The position numbers were made by a program, and so were the translations under genes. Positions 1 to 10,128 of a DNA stretch of 37,975 bases are shown here, piece after piece. A model generated the notes under the pieces. It saw only the letters and a list, made by a program, of their open reading frames with translations, did not search any database and had not been told where the DNA came from. Location of the stretch: the NCBI RefSeq assembly GCF_013386825.1, contig NZ_JACARC010000034.1:1-37975 (forward strand). Direction: 5' to 3'. Positions within the stretch are counted from its first letter, which is position 1; each line of letters starts with the position of its first letter. This DNA is from Pseudomonas sp. IPO3778. GTDB taxonomy: Bacteria > Pseudomonadota > Gammaproteobacteria > Pseudomonadales > Pseudomonadaceae.

Positions 1-30
1 TCCGTGAAGAACCTTTTTTTTACCCGCGAT

Positions 31-1230
31 TTACGCCGCGCTGAACATCTTGTGCGGATCAATCACAAACTTCTTCGGCACACCCGCATCGAACTCGCCG
101 TAACCCCGTGGCGCGTCATCCAGGCTGATGACTTCAACGCCCACAATGTCGGCAATCTTGATCCGGTCCCACATGATCGCCTGCATCAGTTGGCGGTTGT
201 ACTTCATCACGGGCGTCTGCCCGGTGTGGAAGCTGTGGGATTTGGCCCAGCCCAGGCCAAAACGAATGCTCAGGCTGCCCATTTTCGCGGCGGCGTCCAC
301 AGCACCCGGGTCTTCGGTCACGTACAGGCCCGGGATGCCGATTTTGCCGGCCACCCGTACCACGCCCATCAACGAGTTGAGCACGGTCGCCGGGGCTTCG
401 TGCTTGACGCCGTCATGCCCGTGTCCGCGGGCTTCAAAGCCCACGGCATCCACCGCGCAATCCACTTCCGGTTCGCCCAACAGCGCGGCGATTTGCTCAT
501 GCAGCGGCGTGTCTTTGGACAGATCGGCAATTTCAAACCCCTGGGCCTTGGCGTGGGCCAAGCGGATCGGGTTCACGTCACCGATGATCACCACCGCCGC
601 GCCCAACAGGCGAGCCGAAGCCGCAGCGGCCAGGCCGACAGGACCGGCACCGGCCACGTAGACGGTGCTGCCCGGGCCAACACCGGCCGTCACGGCGCCG
701 TGATAACCGGTGGGCAGGATGTCGGAGAGGCACGTCAGGTCACGGATTTTCTCCATGGCGCGGTCGCGGTCCGGCAGTTTCAGCAGGTTGAAGTCGGCGT
801 ACGGCACCAGTGCGTATTCGGCCTGGCCGCCGGTCCAGTCGCCCATGTCGACGTAACCGTAAGCCCCGCCCGGGCGCGCCGGGTTGACGCTCAGGCACAC
901 GCCGGTGTGCATTTCCTTGCAGGAGCGGCAACGGCCGCACGCCACGTTGAACGGCACCGACACCAGGTCGCCGATCTTCAGGTTCTCGACGTCACTGCCC
1001 TTCTCGATCACTTCACCGGTGATTTCATGCCCCAGGACCAGGCCGGTCTGGGCGGTGGTACGGCCACGCACCATGTGTTGGTCGGAGCCGCAGATGTTGG
1101 TGGAGACCACGCGCAGGATGACGCCGTGCTCAATCTTCCTGCCACGGGGGTCCTGCATTTTGGGATAGTCGATTTTCTGTACTTCGACCTTGCCGTTGCC
1201 GAGATACACGACACCACGATTACCAGACAT
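31..1230 (-). CDS. fdhA: Glutathione-independent formaldehyde dehydrogenase
   Basis: Zinc- and NAD-dependent alcohol dehydrogenase family protein of 399 aa, the usual length of the Pseudomonas formaldehyde dehydrogenase. It oxidises formaldehyde to formate with NAD+ without glutathione, in the cytoplasm. Catalytic-zinc region: Cys47 in NICGSD, with His68-Glu69 in LGHE. Structural-zinc cysteines are at about 98, 101, 104 and 112 (ACGRCRSC...C). A Rossmann motif GAGPVG lies near residue 195. It is the last gene of the glyA-sox-purU run; sarcosine oxidation releases one-carbon units, so its job is probably formaldehyde disposal. A REPIN separates it from purU. Identification is firm; whether it is co-transcribed across the REPIN is inferred. 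Confidence 0.95.
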   Translation of the reverse strand: MSGNRGVVYLGNGKVEVQKIDYPKMQDPRGRKIEHGVILRVVSTNICGSDQHMVRGRTTAQTGLVLGHEITGEVIEKGSDVENLKIGDLVSVPFNVACGRCRSCKEMHTGVCLSVNPARPGGAYGYVDMGDWTGGQAEYALVPYADFNLLKLPDRDRAMEKIRDLTCLSDILPTGYHGAVTAGVGPGSTVYVAGAGPVGLAAAASARLLGAAVVIIGDVNPIRLAHAKAQGFEIADLSKDTPLHEQIAALLGEPEVDCAVDAVGFEARGHGHDGVKHEAPATVLNSLMGVVRVAGKIGIPGLYVTEDPGAVDAAAKMGSLSIRFGLGWAKSHSFHTGQTPVMKYNRQLMQAIMWDRIKIADIVGVEVISLDDAPRGYGEFDAGVPKKFVIDPHKMFSAA

Positions 1231-1333
1231 GCTTTCACCTCGCTGTTGTTTTTATGGAACCGCGTTGCCCAGGCAGGCAGCGCGTTAAAGTGCTCGGGTA
1301 CAGATGCTGTTTTTGCGTTGTTGCTGATGGCCT

Positions 1334-1407
1334 CATCGCGGGCAAGCCCGGCTCCCACATTTTGATTTGTGAACACATTCAAATGTGGGAGCTGGCTTGC
1401 CTGCGAT
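1334..1407. repeat. REPIN, inside-out arrangement (purU-fdhA gap)
   Basis: Two REP copies in inverted orientation. The left copy reads CATCGCGGGCAAGCC..GGCTCCCACA and the right copy TGTGGGAGCTGGCTTGCCTGCGAT. The GGGAGC ends face inward, the reverse of most copies in this window. The inner spacer closely matches those of the elements at 3102 and 37336. Confidence 0.85.
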
Positions 1408-1413
1408 AGCGAT

Positions 1414-2271
1414 CTATAGAACGACCGTCCGATTGGCGTTCAAAAACACCCGCCGCTCAATGTGATACCCCACGGCCCGGGCCAACGTCAGGCCTTCGAT
1501 ATCCCGTCCCTTGGCAATCAAGTCTTCCGGGTAGTGACTGTGGTCCACCACCTCCACGCCCTGGGCGATGATCGGGCCTTCATCCAAATCGTTGTTGATG
1601 TAATGCGCGGTGGCGCCCACCAGTTTCACGCCCTTGTTGTACGCCTGGTGGTACGGCTTGGCGCCTTTGAAACCGGGCAACAGGGAGTGATGGATGTTGA
1701 TGGCTTTACCGTCGAGCTTGCGGCACAGCTCCGGCGACAGCACTTGCATGTAGCGCGCAAGGATCACCAGTTCAGCGCCCGACTCTTCAATCACCTGCCA
1801 CACCTGGCGCTCCTGGGACGGCTTGTCGTTGGGGTCCAGGGGAAAGTGGTAGTAGGGAATCTGGTGCCAGTCGGCCAAGGGTTTGAGGTCGGGGTGGTTG
1901 GAGACCACGGCAACCACGTCCATCGACAGTTGGCCGATGCGCTGGCGGTAGAGCAGGTCGTTGAGGCAGTGATCGGCCTTGGAGACCATGATCACCACTT
2001 TCGGCCGGTAGTTCGGCGCAGTCAGCTCGAAGATCATCCCGAAGGCTTCACCGCGGGCGGCCAGGCCATCGCGGAAGGCTTGTTCGTCGAAACCGTCGGG
2101 CTGGCGGAACTCCACGCGGATGAAGAACCGGCCCGAGAGCCGATCATCAAAGGAGTGGTGTTCGGTGACGTAGCAGCCCTGCTCGAACAGATAGCGGGTC
2201 ACCGCGTCCACCGTGCCGAGCACGCTGGGGCAGTCGGCGGTCAAAATCCATGTGTCGGGTACGCGGCTCAT
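1414..2271 (-). CDS. purU: Formyltetrahydrofolate deformylase
   Basis: Hydrolyses 10-formyl-THF to formate and THF, recycling folate loaded with one-carbon units from sarcosine demethylation. The protein is 285 aa. An N-terminal ACT-type regulatory domain (about residues 5-85) is followed by a formyltransferase fold (about 90-285). The catalytic signature INIHHSLLPGFKG holds Asn192 and His194, and the downstream Asp230 lies in NNDLDEGP, matching the Asn-His-Asp triad of GAR-transformylase relatives. The start at MSRVPDTW gives the family's normal N-terminus; an upstream in-frame start would add ten unrelated residues. It lies downstream of soxG with a REPIN between. PAO1 has an equivalent copy in its sox cluster, so this is probably the catabolic rather than the purine-pool paralogue (inference). 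Confidence 0.93.
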   Translation of the reverse strand: MSRVPDTWILTADCPSVLGTVDAVTRYLFEQGCYVTEHHSFDDRLSGRFFIRVEFRQPDGFDEQAFRDGLAARGEAFGMIFELTAPNYRPKVVIMVSKADHCLNDLLYRQRIGQLSMDVVAVVSNHPDLKPLADWHQIPYYHFPLDPNDKPSQERQVWQVIEESGAELVILARYMQVLSPELCRKLDGKAINIHHSLLPGFKGAKPYHQAYNKGVKLVGATAHYINNDLDEGPIIAQGVEVVDHSHYPEDLIAKGRDIEGLTLARAVGYHIERRVFLNANRTVVL

Positions 2272-2311
2272 TGCGGGTAACTCCTCAAGCATCTGCAGCA
2301 ATGCTGCTTAC

Positions 2312-2411
2312 TGTAGGAGCGAGCTTGCTCGCGAAAAACACAAGAACAGCGCGTTCATCCAGAATGCACGCGTCATCGTTAGCGTTCTTCGCGAGCAAGC
2401 TCGCTCCTACA
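2312..2411. repeat. REPIN (soxG-purU gap)
   Basis: Inverted pair of the TGTAGGAGCGAGCTTGCTCG type: the left copy begins TGTAGGAGCGAGC and the right copy ends GCTCGCTCCTACA. It ends 9 bp from the soxG stop codon. Confidence 0.88.
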
Positions 2412-2420
2412 GGGGTCATG

Positions 2421-3053
2421 TCAGGCTTCAACGGCCAGGCCGTATTCGGCGGCGGCATCCTGCAACCACAGCCACCAGTAATCCGAGAAGCTGCGGCGAA
2501 TCACCAGTTCCCAGGTGTCTTCAGCGGTGTGGCGGATCACCAGTTGTGACTTGGCGAACACCGTGCCCACCGCCTTGCCCACCGGGAAACTGTCGGGGTG
2601 CACGTCATAGCTGGTGGATTTCATCAGCACGTCCCGCACGTTCGGGCCGCTGAGTTCGAGGATCTGCTGGCCGCCGCTGACATTGACGATCTGGATATGC
2701 AACTCACCCAGCGCTTCGCGCAAGCTTTTCTCCGCGGCAAATTCTTCACCGCTTGGCACCACCAGCAACCACTCATCGGGGCCTAGCCATTGCAGGCTGG
2801 TTTCACCCTTGACGATGACTTGCAACGCGCCGGGCAACTCGATACCCAGGGCTTTGTGCACGCCGGCGGCGAAGGCCGCGTCATGGCCATCGCCACGAAG
2901 GGTCAGGTGGCCCAGCAATTTCTTTTCACGCACGGTCACGCCGGCGTTCTTGCGGCCCTTGCCCACCAGGCTCCCGAGGTCGGCATGGTGCAGCGACGAC
3001 TCGGCCTTGGCGCCGGAGGTGGGGCGTTGTTGGTAAACATTGGCTGCTGTCAT
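2421..3053 (-). CDS. soxG: Sarcosine oxidase gamma subunit
   Basis: Smallest folate-binding-fold subunit (210 aa) of heterotetrameric sarcosine oxidase, which demethylates sarcosine to glycine with O2 and THF. The start MTAANVYQQRP was chosen because an AGGTG-like ribosome site lies just upstream and the upstream in-frame extension is REPIN-derived sequence. The C-terminus (about 60-205) carries the GcvT-like pattern of SoxG proteins. Gene order soxB-D-A-G matches the canonical operon. A REPIN of about 75 bp splits it from soxA, so stoichiometry with the other subunits may be tuned by that hairpin (inference). Confidence 0.92.
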   Translation of the reverse strand: MTAANVYQQRPTSGAKAESSLHHADLGSLVGKGRKNAGVTVREKKLLGHLTLRGDGHDAAFAAGVHKALGIELPGALQVIVKGETSLQWLGPDEWLLVVPSGEEFAAEKSLREALGELHIQIVNVSGGQQILELSGPNVRDVLMKSTSYDVHPDSFPVGKAVGTVFAKSQLVIRHTAEDTWELVIRRSFSDYWWLWLQDAAAEYGLAVEA

Positions 3054-3101
3054 AAAGCACCTGTTTGAATTCTGTAGGTCTTGCAGTGACTGTTCCGGCC
3101 T

Positions 3102-3176
3102 CATCGCGGGCAAGCCCGGCTCCCACATTTTGCTGGGTGAACCCATTCAAAATGTGGGAGCTGGCTTGCCTGCGAT
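3102..3176. repeat. REPIN, inside-out arrangement (soxA-soxG gap)
   Basis: Left copy CATCGCGGGCAAGCC and right copy GGCTTGCCTGCGAT flank inward-facing GGCTCCCACA and TGTGGGAGC. The spacer resembles the elements at 1334 and 37336. It lies inside the sox operon between alpha and gamma subunit genes. Confidence 0.85.
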
Positions 3177-3193
3177 GCAGGCGACTCGGTCTG

Positions 3194-6100
3194 TCAGATA
3201 TTTTGACGCTCGCCTTTCGGGTCAAAGAACACCGAAGACACAATCTCCGCTTCGATCACGCTGCCATCTGCCAGCGGTGCAAACACCCGCTCGCCGATGC
3301 GCTTCAAGCCGCCCTTCACCACACCCATGGCAAACGAATAGCCGAGGGAGTTGTGGGCATAACTGGAGGTGACGTGACCGACCATCTTCATCGGGATCGT
3401 CTGCTTGGCGTCGAACACCAGTTGCGCGCCTTCCGGCAACCACACGTTCGGGTCAATCGGCTTCAGGCCCACCAGTTGCTTGCGGTCTTCACGCACGCAA
3501 TCTTCGCGATTCATCCCGCGCCAGCCGAGCCACGAGAACGGTTTGGTACGGCCTACGCACCAGCCCATGTTCAGGTCGTCCGGGGTCATCGAGCCGTCGG
3601 TGTCCTGGCCGACGATGATGAAGCCCTTCTCGGCCCGCAGCACGTGCATGGTCTCGGTGCCGTACGGGGTCAGGTTGTATTGCTTGCCGGCCTCGACGAT
3701 TTTTTCGAGCACGCCCATGGCGTAGTCGGCCTGCACGTTGACTTCGTACGACAGCTCACCGGTAAACGAAATCCGGAACACCCGCGCCGGTACGCCGCCC
3801 ACCAAACCTTCTTTCCAGGTCATGAACGGGAAGCCGTCCTTGTCCAGGTCGATGTCGGTGACTTCGCTCAGCAGCTTGCGGCTGTTGGGGCCGGACAGGG
3901 TCATGGTCGCCCAGTGGTCGGTGACCGAGGTGAAGTACACCTTGAGGTCTGGCCACTCGGTCTGCTGGTAGATTTCCAGCCACTGGAGTACGCGCGCCGC
4001 GCCGCCGGTGGTGGTGGTCATCAGGAAGTGGTTGTCGGCGAGGCAGGCGGTGACGCCGTCGTCGAAGACCATCCCGTCTTCCTTGCACATCAGGCCGTAG
4101 CGGGCCTTGCCCACGTCGAGCTTGGTCCAGGCGTTGCTGTAGATGCGGTTGAGGAATTCGCGGGCATCCGGACCCTGGATGTCGATCTTGCCGAGGGTGG
4201 ACGCATCCAGCAGGCCGACGCTGTCGCGCACGGCCAGGCATTCGCGTTTTACCGCAGCGTGCAGGTCTTCACCGTTGCGCGGGAAGTACCACGGGCGTTT
4301 CCACTGGCCAACGTCTTCAAACTCGGCGCCGTTCTTCACGTGCCAGGCTTGCAGCGCGGTGTAGCGTACCGGCTCGAAGATGTGCCCACAGTGACGGCCC
4401 GCTACCGCGCCGAAAGTCACTGGCGTGTAGTTGGGGCGGAACATGGTGGTACCCATCTGCGGGATGGTCACGTTCAGCGAACGGGCCGCGATGGCCAGGC
4501 CGTTGACGTTACCGAGCTTGCCCTGGTCGGTGCCGAAGCCCAGTGCGGTGTAGCGTTTGACGTGTTCCACCGACTCGAAACCTTCGCGGGTGGCAAGTTC
4601 GATGGCGGCAGCGGTGACGTCGTTTTGCAGGTCGACAAATTGCTTCGGCGCCCGTGCAGTGGCTTTTTCGTGGGGCACCTGGAACAGCGCCAGTGTTGGC
4701 TCTTCCAGACGGCTCAAGGCTTTTGGCAGCGTACCTTCCACCGGTGCAAACCCGGCTTCGCTGGCCGCGCGCACGCCGCCCTCAAAACCGTCGGCCAGGG
4801 AATCGCCGAGGCCATAGACGCCGTTGATCCCACCCACGCACACACGTTTCTGCGGTGCTTCGCCCGGCACAAAACCGAGGATGTCTTCACGCCAGGTCGG
4901 CTTGCCACCCAGGTGCGAGGCCAGGTGAACCACCGGGCTGTAGCCGCCGGAACTGGCCACCAGGTCGCAGTCCAGCCACTCACCGGGGCTGGTGACTTTG
5001 TGGGCCTTGACGTCGATGGCGGCCACGCGGGCACCGGTGACGTGCTTGCTGCCACGGGCTTCGATCACGGCGCTGCCGGTGAGGATGCGAATACCTTTGG
5101 CGCGCGCTTCTTCAACCAGCGCGCCACGCGGGTTATGGCGGGCATCGGCCACAGCCACCACGGCGAGACCGGCGTCAAACCAGTCCAGCGCAACGCGGTA
5201 GGCGTGGTCGTTGTTGGTCGACAGCACCAGCTTCTTGCCCGGAGCCACGCCGTAGCGGCGCACGTACGTGGAGACCGCGCCCGCCAGCATGTTGCCCGGC
5301 ACGTCGTTGTTGCCATACACCAGCGGGCGCTCGCACGCGCCGGTGGCCAACACGACACGCTTGGCACGGATGCGGTGGATACGCTGACGCACCTGGCCGA
5401 TCGGGGCGCGGTCACCGAGGTGATCGGTGAGGCGCTCGTGAATGGTCAGGAAGTTATGGTCGTGGTAGCCGTTGACGGTGGCGCGGGGCAGCAGCACCAC
5501 ATCGTGCAGGGCTTTGAGTTCAGCAATGACGCTGGCAACCCATTCGGCCGCCGGCTTGCCATCGAGGCTTTCGCGGGAATCCAGCAAGGAGCCGCCGAAT
5601 TCTTCCTGCTCGTCCGCGATGATCACCCGGGCGCCACTGCGGGCAGCCGCCAATGCAGCGGACAGGCCGGCAGGGCCGGCGCCCACAATCAGCACGTCGC
5701 AGTGACGGTTCATGTAGTCGTAGGTGTCCGGGTCGTTCTCGGTCGGCGAGCGGCCAAGGCCGGCAGCCTTGCGGATGTACTTCTCGTACGTCATCCAGAA
5801 CGATTGCGGGTACATGAAGGTTTTGTAGTAGAAGCCCGGCGGCATCAGCTTGCCGCCGACCTTGCCGAGAATGCCCATCATGTCGTTGTTCACGCTCGGC
5901 CAGCCGTTGGTGCTGGTGGCGACCAGGCCCTGATACAGCGCCTGTTGCGTGGCGCGCACGTTGGGGATCTGCGTGGCTTCGGTGGCGCCGATCTGCAGCA
6001 CCGCGTTCGGCTCTTCAGCGCCTGCGGCGAAAATGCCGCGCGGGCGGGAATACTTGAAGCTGCGACCGATGATGTCGACGCCGTTGGCCAGCAGTGCAGC

Positions 6101-6211
6101 GGCCAGGGTGTCGCCTTCAAAGCCTTTGTAGCTCTGGCCGTTGAAGCTGAAGCTCAGCACTTTGTTGCGGTCGATGCGGCCACCGTTGGACAGGCGATTG
6201 ATCTGGCTCAT
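3194..6211 (-). CDS. soxA: Sarcosine oxidase alpha subunit
   Basis: Large subunit of the four-subunit sarcosine oxidase, 1005 aa, normal for the family. The N-terminal 2Fe-2S-like fold (about residues 10-100) lacks cluster cysteines, as is usual here. A dinucleotide-binding domain begins CDVLIVGAGPAGLSAA at about 171-186. The C-terminal third (about 610-1000) is an aminomethyltransferase (GcvT)-like domain that binds folate and turns the methyl group into 5,10-methylene-THF. The stop-start junction with soxD is a 4-bp ATGA overlap, so the two are probably translationally coupled. A long open frame on the opposite strand is a shadow of this GC-rich gene. Confidence 0.97.
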   Translation of the reverse strand: MSQINRLSNGGRIDRNKVLSFSFNGQSYKGFEGDTLAAALLANGVDIIGRSFKYSRPRGIFAAGAEEPNAVLQIGATEATQIPNVRATQQALYQGLVATSTNGWPSVNNDMMGILGKVGGKLMPPGFYYKTFMYPQSFWMTYEKYIRKAAGLGRSPTENDPDTYDYMNRHCDVLIVGAGPAGLSAALAAARSGARVIIADEQEEFGGSLLDSRESLDGKPAAEWVASVIAELKALHDVVLLPRATVNGYHDHNFLTIHERLTDHLGDRAPIGQVRQRIHRIRAKRVVLATGACERPLVYGNNDVPGNMLAGAVSTYVRRYGVAPGKKLVLSTNNDHAYRVALDWFDAGLAVVAVADARHNPRGALVEEARAKGIRILTGSAVIEARGSKHVTGARVAAIDVKAHKVTSPGEWLDCDLVASSGGYSPVVHLASHLGGKPTWREDILGFVPGEAPQKRVCVGGINGVYGLGDSLADGFEGGVRAASEAGFAPVEGTLPKALSRLEEPTLALFQVPHEKATARAPKQFVDLQNDVTAAAIELATREGFESVEHVKRYTALGFGTDQGKLGNVNGLAIAARSLNVTIPQMGTTMFRPNYTPVTFGAVAGRHCGHIFEPVRYTALQAWHVKNGAEFEDVGQWKRPWYFPRNGEDLHAAVKRECLAVRDSVGLLDASTLGKIDIQGPDAREFLNRIYSNAWTKLDVGKARYGLMCKEDGMVFDDGVTACLADNHFLMTTTTGGAARVLQWLEIYQQTEWPDLKVYFTSVTDHWATMTLSGPNSRKLLSEVTDIDLDKDGFPFMTWKEGLVGGVPARVFRISFTGELSYEVNVQADYAMGVLEKIVEAGKQYNLTPYGTETMHVLRAEKGFIIVGQDTDGSMTPDDLNMGWCVGRTKPFSWLGWRGMNREDCVREDRKQLVGLKPIDPNVWLPEGAQLVFDAKQTIPMKMVGHVTSSYAHNSLGYSFAMGVVKGGLKRIGERVFAPLADGSVIEAEIVSSVFFDPKGERQNI

Positions 6212-6510
6212 ACCTTCTCTCCAGAGGCCTTGGCGGTGAATTGTGGCTTCTCACCGATCTTGTAGGTTTCAAGAATTTCGTAGGTCACGGTGTCGCGGGT
6301 CGCGTTGAAATACTGGCGGCAACCGGCGGCGTGAATCCACAGTTCGTGGTGCAGCCCACGCGGGTTATCGCGAAAGAACATGTAGTCGCCCCACTGCTCG
6401 TCGGTGCAGGTGTTCGGGTCCAGCGGGCGCGGGATGTGCGCTTGGCCGGAGGCGTGGAATTCCTCTTCGGAGCGCAGTTCGCCACAGTGAGGACAGAAGA
6501 TATGCAACAT
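6208..6510 (-). CDS. soxD: Sarcosine oxidase delta subunit
   Basis: Small zinc-binding subunit (100 aa) of heterotetrameric sarcosine oxidase. The N-terminus MLHIFCPHCGELRSE contains the CPHC zinc ligands, with the remaining His and Cys supplied by the HAAGCRQYF segment near residue 63. Strong AGGAG-type ribosome site 7-8 bp before the start. It sits 15 bp after soxB and overlaps soxA by 4 bp, the compact canonical order. Confidence 0.95.
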   Translation of the reverse strand: MLHIFCPHCGELRSEEEFHASGQAHIPRPLDPNTCTDEQWGDYMFFRDNPRGLHHELWIHAAGCRQYFNATRDTVTYEILETYKIGEKPQFTAKASGEKV

Positions 6511-6525
6511 AGGAAATTTCTCCTG

Positions 6526-7776
6526 TTAGTGGGCGACGGCCGCAGCGCCGTGTTCGTCGATCAGCGCACCGTTGTGGAAACGGTCGATGGAGAAAGGTGC
6601 AGCCAATGGGTGCATTTCACCCTTGGCCAGGCTGGCGGCAAATACGTTGCCTGAGCCCGGAGTCGCTTTAAAACCACCGGTGCCCCAACCGCAGTTGAAG
6701 AACATGTTCGGGACCGGGGTCTTGGAGATGATCGGGCACGCGTCCGGCGTGGTGTCGACGATGCCGCCCCACTGGCGGTTCATGCGCACGCGGGACAGCA
6801 CCGGGAACATCTCGACGATGGCCTGGATGGTGTGTTCAATCACCGGGTACGAGCCGCGCTGGCCGTAGCCGTTGTAGCCGTCGATACCGGCGCCGATCAC
6901 CAGGTCGCCCTTGTCGGACTGGCTGATGTAACCGTGCACGGCGTTGGACATGATCACGCTGTCGATAATTGGCTTGATCGGTTCCGACACCAACGCTTGC
7001 AGCGGGTGGGATTCGATCGGCAGGCGAAAGCCCGCCAGCGAAGCCATGTGTCCGGAGTTACCCGCCGTCACCACACCGACGCGCTTGGCGCCGATGAAGC
7101 CCTTGTTGGTTTCCACGCCGATGCACACACCGTTTTCCTTACGGAAACCGATGACTTCGGTCTGCTGGATCAGGTCCACGCCCAGTGCGTCGGCGGCGCG
7201 GGCAAAGCCCCAGGCCACGGCATCGTGACGGGCCACGCCGCCGCGACGTTGCACGGTGGCGCCCATGACCGGGTAGCGGGTGTTTTTCGAGCAGTCGAGG
7301 TACGGGATCTCGTCGGCCACTTGCTTGGCGTTGAGCAACTCGCCGTCCACGCCATTGAGGCGGTTGGCGCTGACGCGACGCTCGGAATCACGGATGTCTT
7401 GCAGGGTGTGACACAGGTTGTAGACGCCACGCTGGGAGAACATCACGTTGTAGTTAAGGTCCTGGGACAGGCCTTCCCAGAGTTTCATCGCGTGCTCGTA
7501 CAGGTGCGCCGACTCGTCCCACAGGTAGTTGGAACGCACGATGGTGGTGTTGCGCGCGGTGTTACCGCCGCCCAGCCAGCCTTTCTCGACCACGGCCACG
7601 TTGGTGATGCCGTGTTCCTTGGCCAAATAGTAAGCCGTCGCCAGACCATGCCCGCCGCCGCCGACGATGACCACGTCGTAGACCTTTTTAGGGGTCGGCG
7701 TGCGCCACATTTTCTGCCAGTTTTCGTGGTGGCTGAGTGAGTGCTTGAAGAGGCCGAAGCCCGAGTAGCGTTGCAT
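6526..7776 (-). CDS. soxB: Sarcosine oxidase beta subunit
   Basis: Catalytic FAD subunit (416 aa) where sarcosine is oxidised; FMN sits at the alpha-beta interface. The FAD-binding motif VVIVGGGGHGLATAYYLA is at about residues 35-52, followed by GGGNTARNTT. The RHDAV segment near His184 corresponds to the region in which family members attach FMN covalently to histidine (family knowledge, exact residue inferred). The start MQRYSGFGLFKHS is the family N-terminus. It begins 22 bp after glyA and is followed by soxD after 15 bp. Confidence 0.96.
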   Translation of the reverse strand: MQRYSGFGLFKHSLSHHENWQKMWRTPTPKKVYDVVIVGGGGHGLATAYYLAKEHGITNVAVVEKGWLGGGNTARNTTIVRSNYLWDESAHLYEHAMKLWEGLSQDLNYNVMFSQRGVYNLCHTLQDIRDSERRVSANRLNGVDGELLNAKQVADEIPYLDCSKNTRYPVMGATVQRRGGVARHDAVAWGFARAADALGVDLIQQTEVIGFRKENGVCIGVETNKGFIGAKRVGVVTAGNSGHMASLAGFRLPIESHPLQALVSEPIKPIIDSVIMSNAVHGYISQSDKGDLVIGAGIDGYNGYGQRGSYPVIEHTIQAIVEMFPVLSRVRMNRQWGGIVDTTPDACPIISKTPVPNMFFNCGWGTGGFKATPGSGNVFAASLAKGEMHPLAAPFSIDRFHNGALIDEHGAAAVAH

Positions 7777-7798
7777 AGTCATTACTCCAAAACCGCGC

Positions 7799-9052
<1,254 letters not shown>

Positions 9053-9187
9053 CGCGTCTCTCCCAGCGGCGGCGGTGCGCCAATCGTATTGTTGGGGCCG
9101 CCGCACGATGGAGGGGCCCTTTGATGCGATGGTAGGGCTGGCGCAGAGAGACCAAATGCCTATGGACGCCACGCAAAGGTGCGTTTA

Positions 9188-9198
9188 CGACATGGCCC
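9188..9198 (-). promoter_or_regulatory. Candidate activator site upstream of glyA-sox operon
   Basis: On the minus strand this reads GGGCCATGTCG, identical over 11 bp to the site at 15241-15251 upstream of gbcA and in the same orientation relative to its gene. The TGTCG starts about 140 bp before the glyA ATG (137 bp for gbcA). GbdR is a plausible binder because it controls both operons in P. aeruginosa; the assignment is inference. Confidence 0.4.
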
Positions 9199-9205
9199 CG
9201 GCATT

Positions 9206-9305
9206 TGTAGGAGCGAGCTTGCTCGCGAAAAACCTGAGGGCGCCGCGCGCATCCAGACAGCCCTCGTTATCGTTGACGTTTTTCGCGAGCAAGCTCGCGC
9301 CTACA
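9206..9305. repeat. REPIN (glyA-traX gap)
   Basis: Inverted pair TGTAGGAGCGAGCTTGCTCG ... CGAGCAAGCTCGCGCCTACA, with one substitution in the right copy. It ends 4 bp from the stop codon of the TraX-like gene. Confidence 0.88.
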
Positions 9306-9309
9306 AGGG

Positions 9310-10038
9310 TTAGGCGATGATCTTGCGCACGAGTAGCAGCAGCAGGAAATGCGCCGGATAAAGCGCATACGCCCAGCGCCGCATGGCCGGTGGCGACACG
9401 GCCCGGGCATGTCGCAACAAGACCAGTCCGGCCAGTGGCGCAATCAGACAAGCGGCCAACCCCAGCATCGCCACCGGCGTGCCGCTATTGAGCAGGATCT
9501 GCCACTGATTGGCAGCCAGGCACACCACCCCCGGCAACACGCTGAAATACCATGGCCGGCGAAACACCAGCAACATCGCCAGCGGCAGCAGCACACCAAA
9601 GAAACCGAACATCAGTTGCGCCGAAAACACCCCCGCCGCAACCAGCGCGATCAACGCCAATCCTCGATCAATGACCGCCTTCTGCTGCCATCCCCGGGCA
9701 ACCAGCAAACCCAGCGCCAGGGTCGGCAGTACGTTCAGCGTATCGGCGTCGTCAATAAACATCCGGTACGGCACTTCACTGATCACGCTGAACAGCAGCA
9801 GCCAGGCCAAATAACGCCACTGGCCGGTCACCGGCGCCTCCCGAACCCGGTGCAGGTTCGCCGCAATCGCCAGGCAGAACCACGGGAACGCCAGGCGCCC
9901 CGGCACATACAGCCAGTCCAGGCTCAAACCGACATAACGCAAATGGTCCAGCACCATACTCAGCAGCGCCAGCCACTTGAGCAGGTCCAGGGCGCCATCG
10001 CGGACGCGGCTTACAGGAAGGTGTTCAGAACCGTGCAT
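9310..10038 (-). CDS. TraX family membrane protein
   Basis: Hydrophobic protein of about 242 aa with roughly seven predicted membrane segments. The N-terminus (LLKWLALLSMVLDHLRYVGL, then PGRLAFPWFCLAIAANL) has the DH...GRLAFP..CF pattern of the TraX/acyltransferase-3-like family. F-plasmid TraX acetylates pilin; chromosomal copies in pseudomonads have no established substrate. No conjugation genes are nearby, so a role in pilus modification is not supported. The start MHGSEHLP was chosen because GGGGA lies a few bases upstream; longer in-frame starts overlap the ltaE promoter region. It diverges from ltaE with 90 bp between the starts. Confidence 0.75.
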   Translation of the reverse strand: MHGSEHLPVSRVRDGALDLLKWLALLSMVLDHLRYVGLSLDWLYVPGRLAFPWFCLAIAANLHRVREAPVTGQWRYLAWLLLFSVISEVPYRMFIDDADTLNVLPTLALGLLVARGWQQKAVIDRGLALIALVAAGVFSAQLMFGFFGVLLPLAMLLVFRRPWYFSVLPGVVCLAANQWQILLNSGTPVAMLGLAACLIAPLAGLVLLRHARAVSPPAMRRWAYALYPAHFLLLLLVRKIIA

Positions 10039-10128
10039 AATTCCCCAGTGACTTTGCATTAACAGCGCGTGCGCCCGCCCGACAATCTTGGGTAAAGTGC
10101 GCACCAACATCGACCACAGGACAGGGCC

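Noticed and set aside
3065..6265. 1066-codon open frame on the plus strand opposite soxA
   Set aside because: It exactly mirrors soxA, is rich in His/Val/Gly as expected from antisense GC-rich codons, and has no domain pattern.
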